DNA from: Sinorhizobium sp. 8-89
GTDB taxonomy: Bacteria; Pseudomonadota; Alphaproteobacteria; Rhizobiales; Rhizobiaceae
NCBI RefSeq assembly: GCF_030124325.1
Contig: NZ_JASKLR010000011.1
Span: forward strand, 62,001-126,000
Reading direction: 5' to 3'
Length of the DNA: 64,000 nt
Shown here: one piece after another, positions 63,745 to 64,000 of the stretch
How positions within the stretch are numbered: position 1 is the first letter of the stretch
Layout: each line of letters opens with the position of its first letter
Made by a program: the position numbers and the translations under genes
The notes under the pieces: generated by a model
What the model was told of the DNA's origin: nothing
Seen by the model: only the letters and a program-made list of their open reading frames with translations
The model's database searches: none

Positions 63745-64000
63745 CCCAGCAACTTGCCGCCATTCTGCCGTTGGAAGGCCTGCAATCGGGCGGCGCAGGT
63801 CCACTCTATCTGAAGCTCAGGCAGTCGCTCGAGGAAGCGATCCTCTCCGGCAAGCTCAACCATGGAGATGCGCTGCCGCCGGAGAGGGATCTCGCGGACT
63901 ATGCCAATATCAGCCGGGTGACCGTGCGCAAGGCGGTCGATGACCTTGTCCGCGACGGGTTGCTTGTACGCCGCCATGGCTCCGGCACCTTCGTCGTCAG
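63741..64000 (+). CDS. GntR-family (HutC-like) regulator, N-terminal part
   Basis: Starts with ATG at 63741, overlapping the kinase stop by four bases (ATGA), and runs off the window. The visible 86 residues contain the GntR winged-helix: PLYLKLRQSLEEAILSGKLNHGDALPPERDLADYANISRVTVRKAVDDLVRDGLLVRRHGSGTFVV. The wing RRHGSGTFV is typical. The ligand-binding UTRA domain would be outside the window. It is the natural candidate to control the murQ/kinase divergent promoters. Confidence 0.92.
   Translation, partial: MTQQLAAILPLEGLQSGGAGPLYLKLRQSLEEAILSGKLNHGDALPPERDLADYANISRVTVRKAVDDLVRDGLLVRRHGSGTFVV

Overview
The window is about 64 kb of high-GC chromosomal DNA from an alphaproteobacterium of the order Rhizobiales, most likely Sinorhizobium/Ensifer. 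This rests on protein character (YejABEF, the PhoU-like/Pit pair, a rhizobial PolA), on dispersed palindromic intergenic repeats typical of that group, and on the polA / sRNA / marR arrangement, which matches the locus of the S. meliloti alpha-r7 sRNA. Genus is inference from memory, not a database result. I see no rRNA, tRNA, CRISPR, insertion sequence, phage or plasmid gene. It reads as conserved core chromosome.

Layout. 1-8.8 kb: the end of a Tad/Flp pilus locus (cpaB partial, cpaC, cpaD, cpaE, cpaF, tadB, tadC, then a convergent tadD-like lipoprotein). 9-11.7 kb: M17 aminopeptidase, MarR-like regulator and SH3-NlpC/P60 peptidase. 11.7-18.6 kb, minus strand: yejABEF peptide importer followed by a 2-hydroxyacid dehydrogenase. 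18.7-25.2 kb: mepA between two direct repeats, mgsA, glk, an MsbA-like exporter, dapB, gpmA. 25.3-31.7 kb: AraC-MGMT alkyltransferase, DUF2244 protein, nth, adenosine kinase, a frameshifted P-loop kinase, an SH3 protein, a glyoxylate reductase-like enzyme and a GNAT acetyltransferase. 31.7-35.7 kb: moeB-like and recF (minus), then the phosphate pair (PhoU-like, pit) behind a PHO box. 35.9-41.8 kb, minus: dnaJ, dnaK, PBP1A. 42-47 kb: a structured sRNA with three CCUCCUCCC loops, an EamA transporter, a small secreted protein, a YbhN-like membrane protein, an M20 peptidase and a MarR regulator with a shifted C-terminus. 47.2-50.6 kb: alpha-r7-like sRNA and polA. 50.6-55.9 kb, minus: TetR regulator and AcrAB-type efflux pump with an AcrR-like operator. 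56-64 kb: an amino-sugar cluster made of a sugar ABC importer, Gfo/Idh oxidoreductase and murQ (minus), and divergently a BadF/BadG-type sugar kinase and a truncated GntR regulator.

How the genes work together. The Tad proteins form a secretin, an ATPase motor and an inner-membrane platform. MepA, NlpC/P60, PBP1A and the MurQ/kinase/ABC cluster all act on peptidoglycan or its fragments. DnaK and DnaJ form one chaperone pair, RecF, Nth, PolA and the alkyltransferase serve DNA repair, and mgsA, glk and gpmA sit on lower or upper glycolysis. The regulatory elements I could read are a PHO box, a heat-shock-type dnaK promoter, an AcrR-type operator, a pair of near-identical 19-bp sites in the murQ/kinase divergent region, two sRNA genes and several intrinsic terminators. 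Six families of short intergenic repeats account for much of the non-coding sequence.
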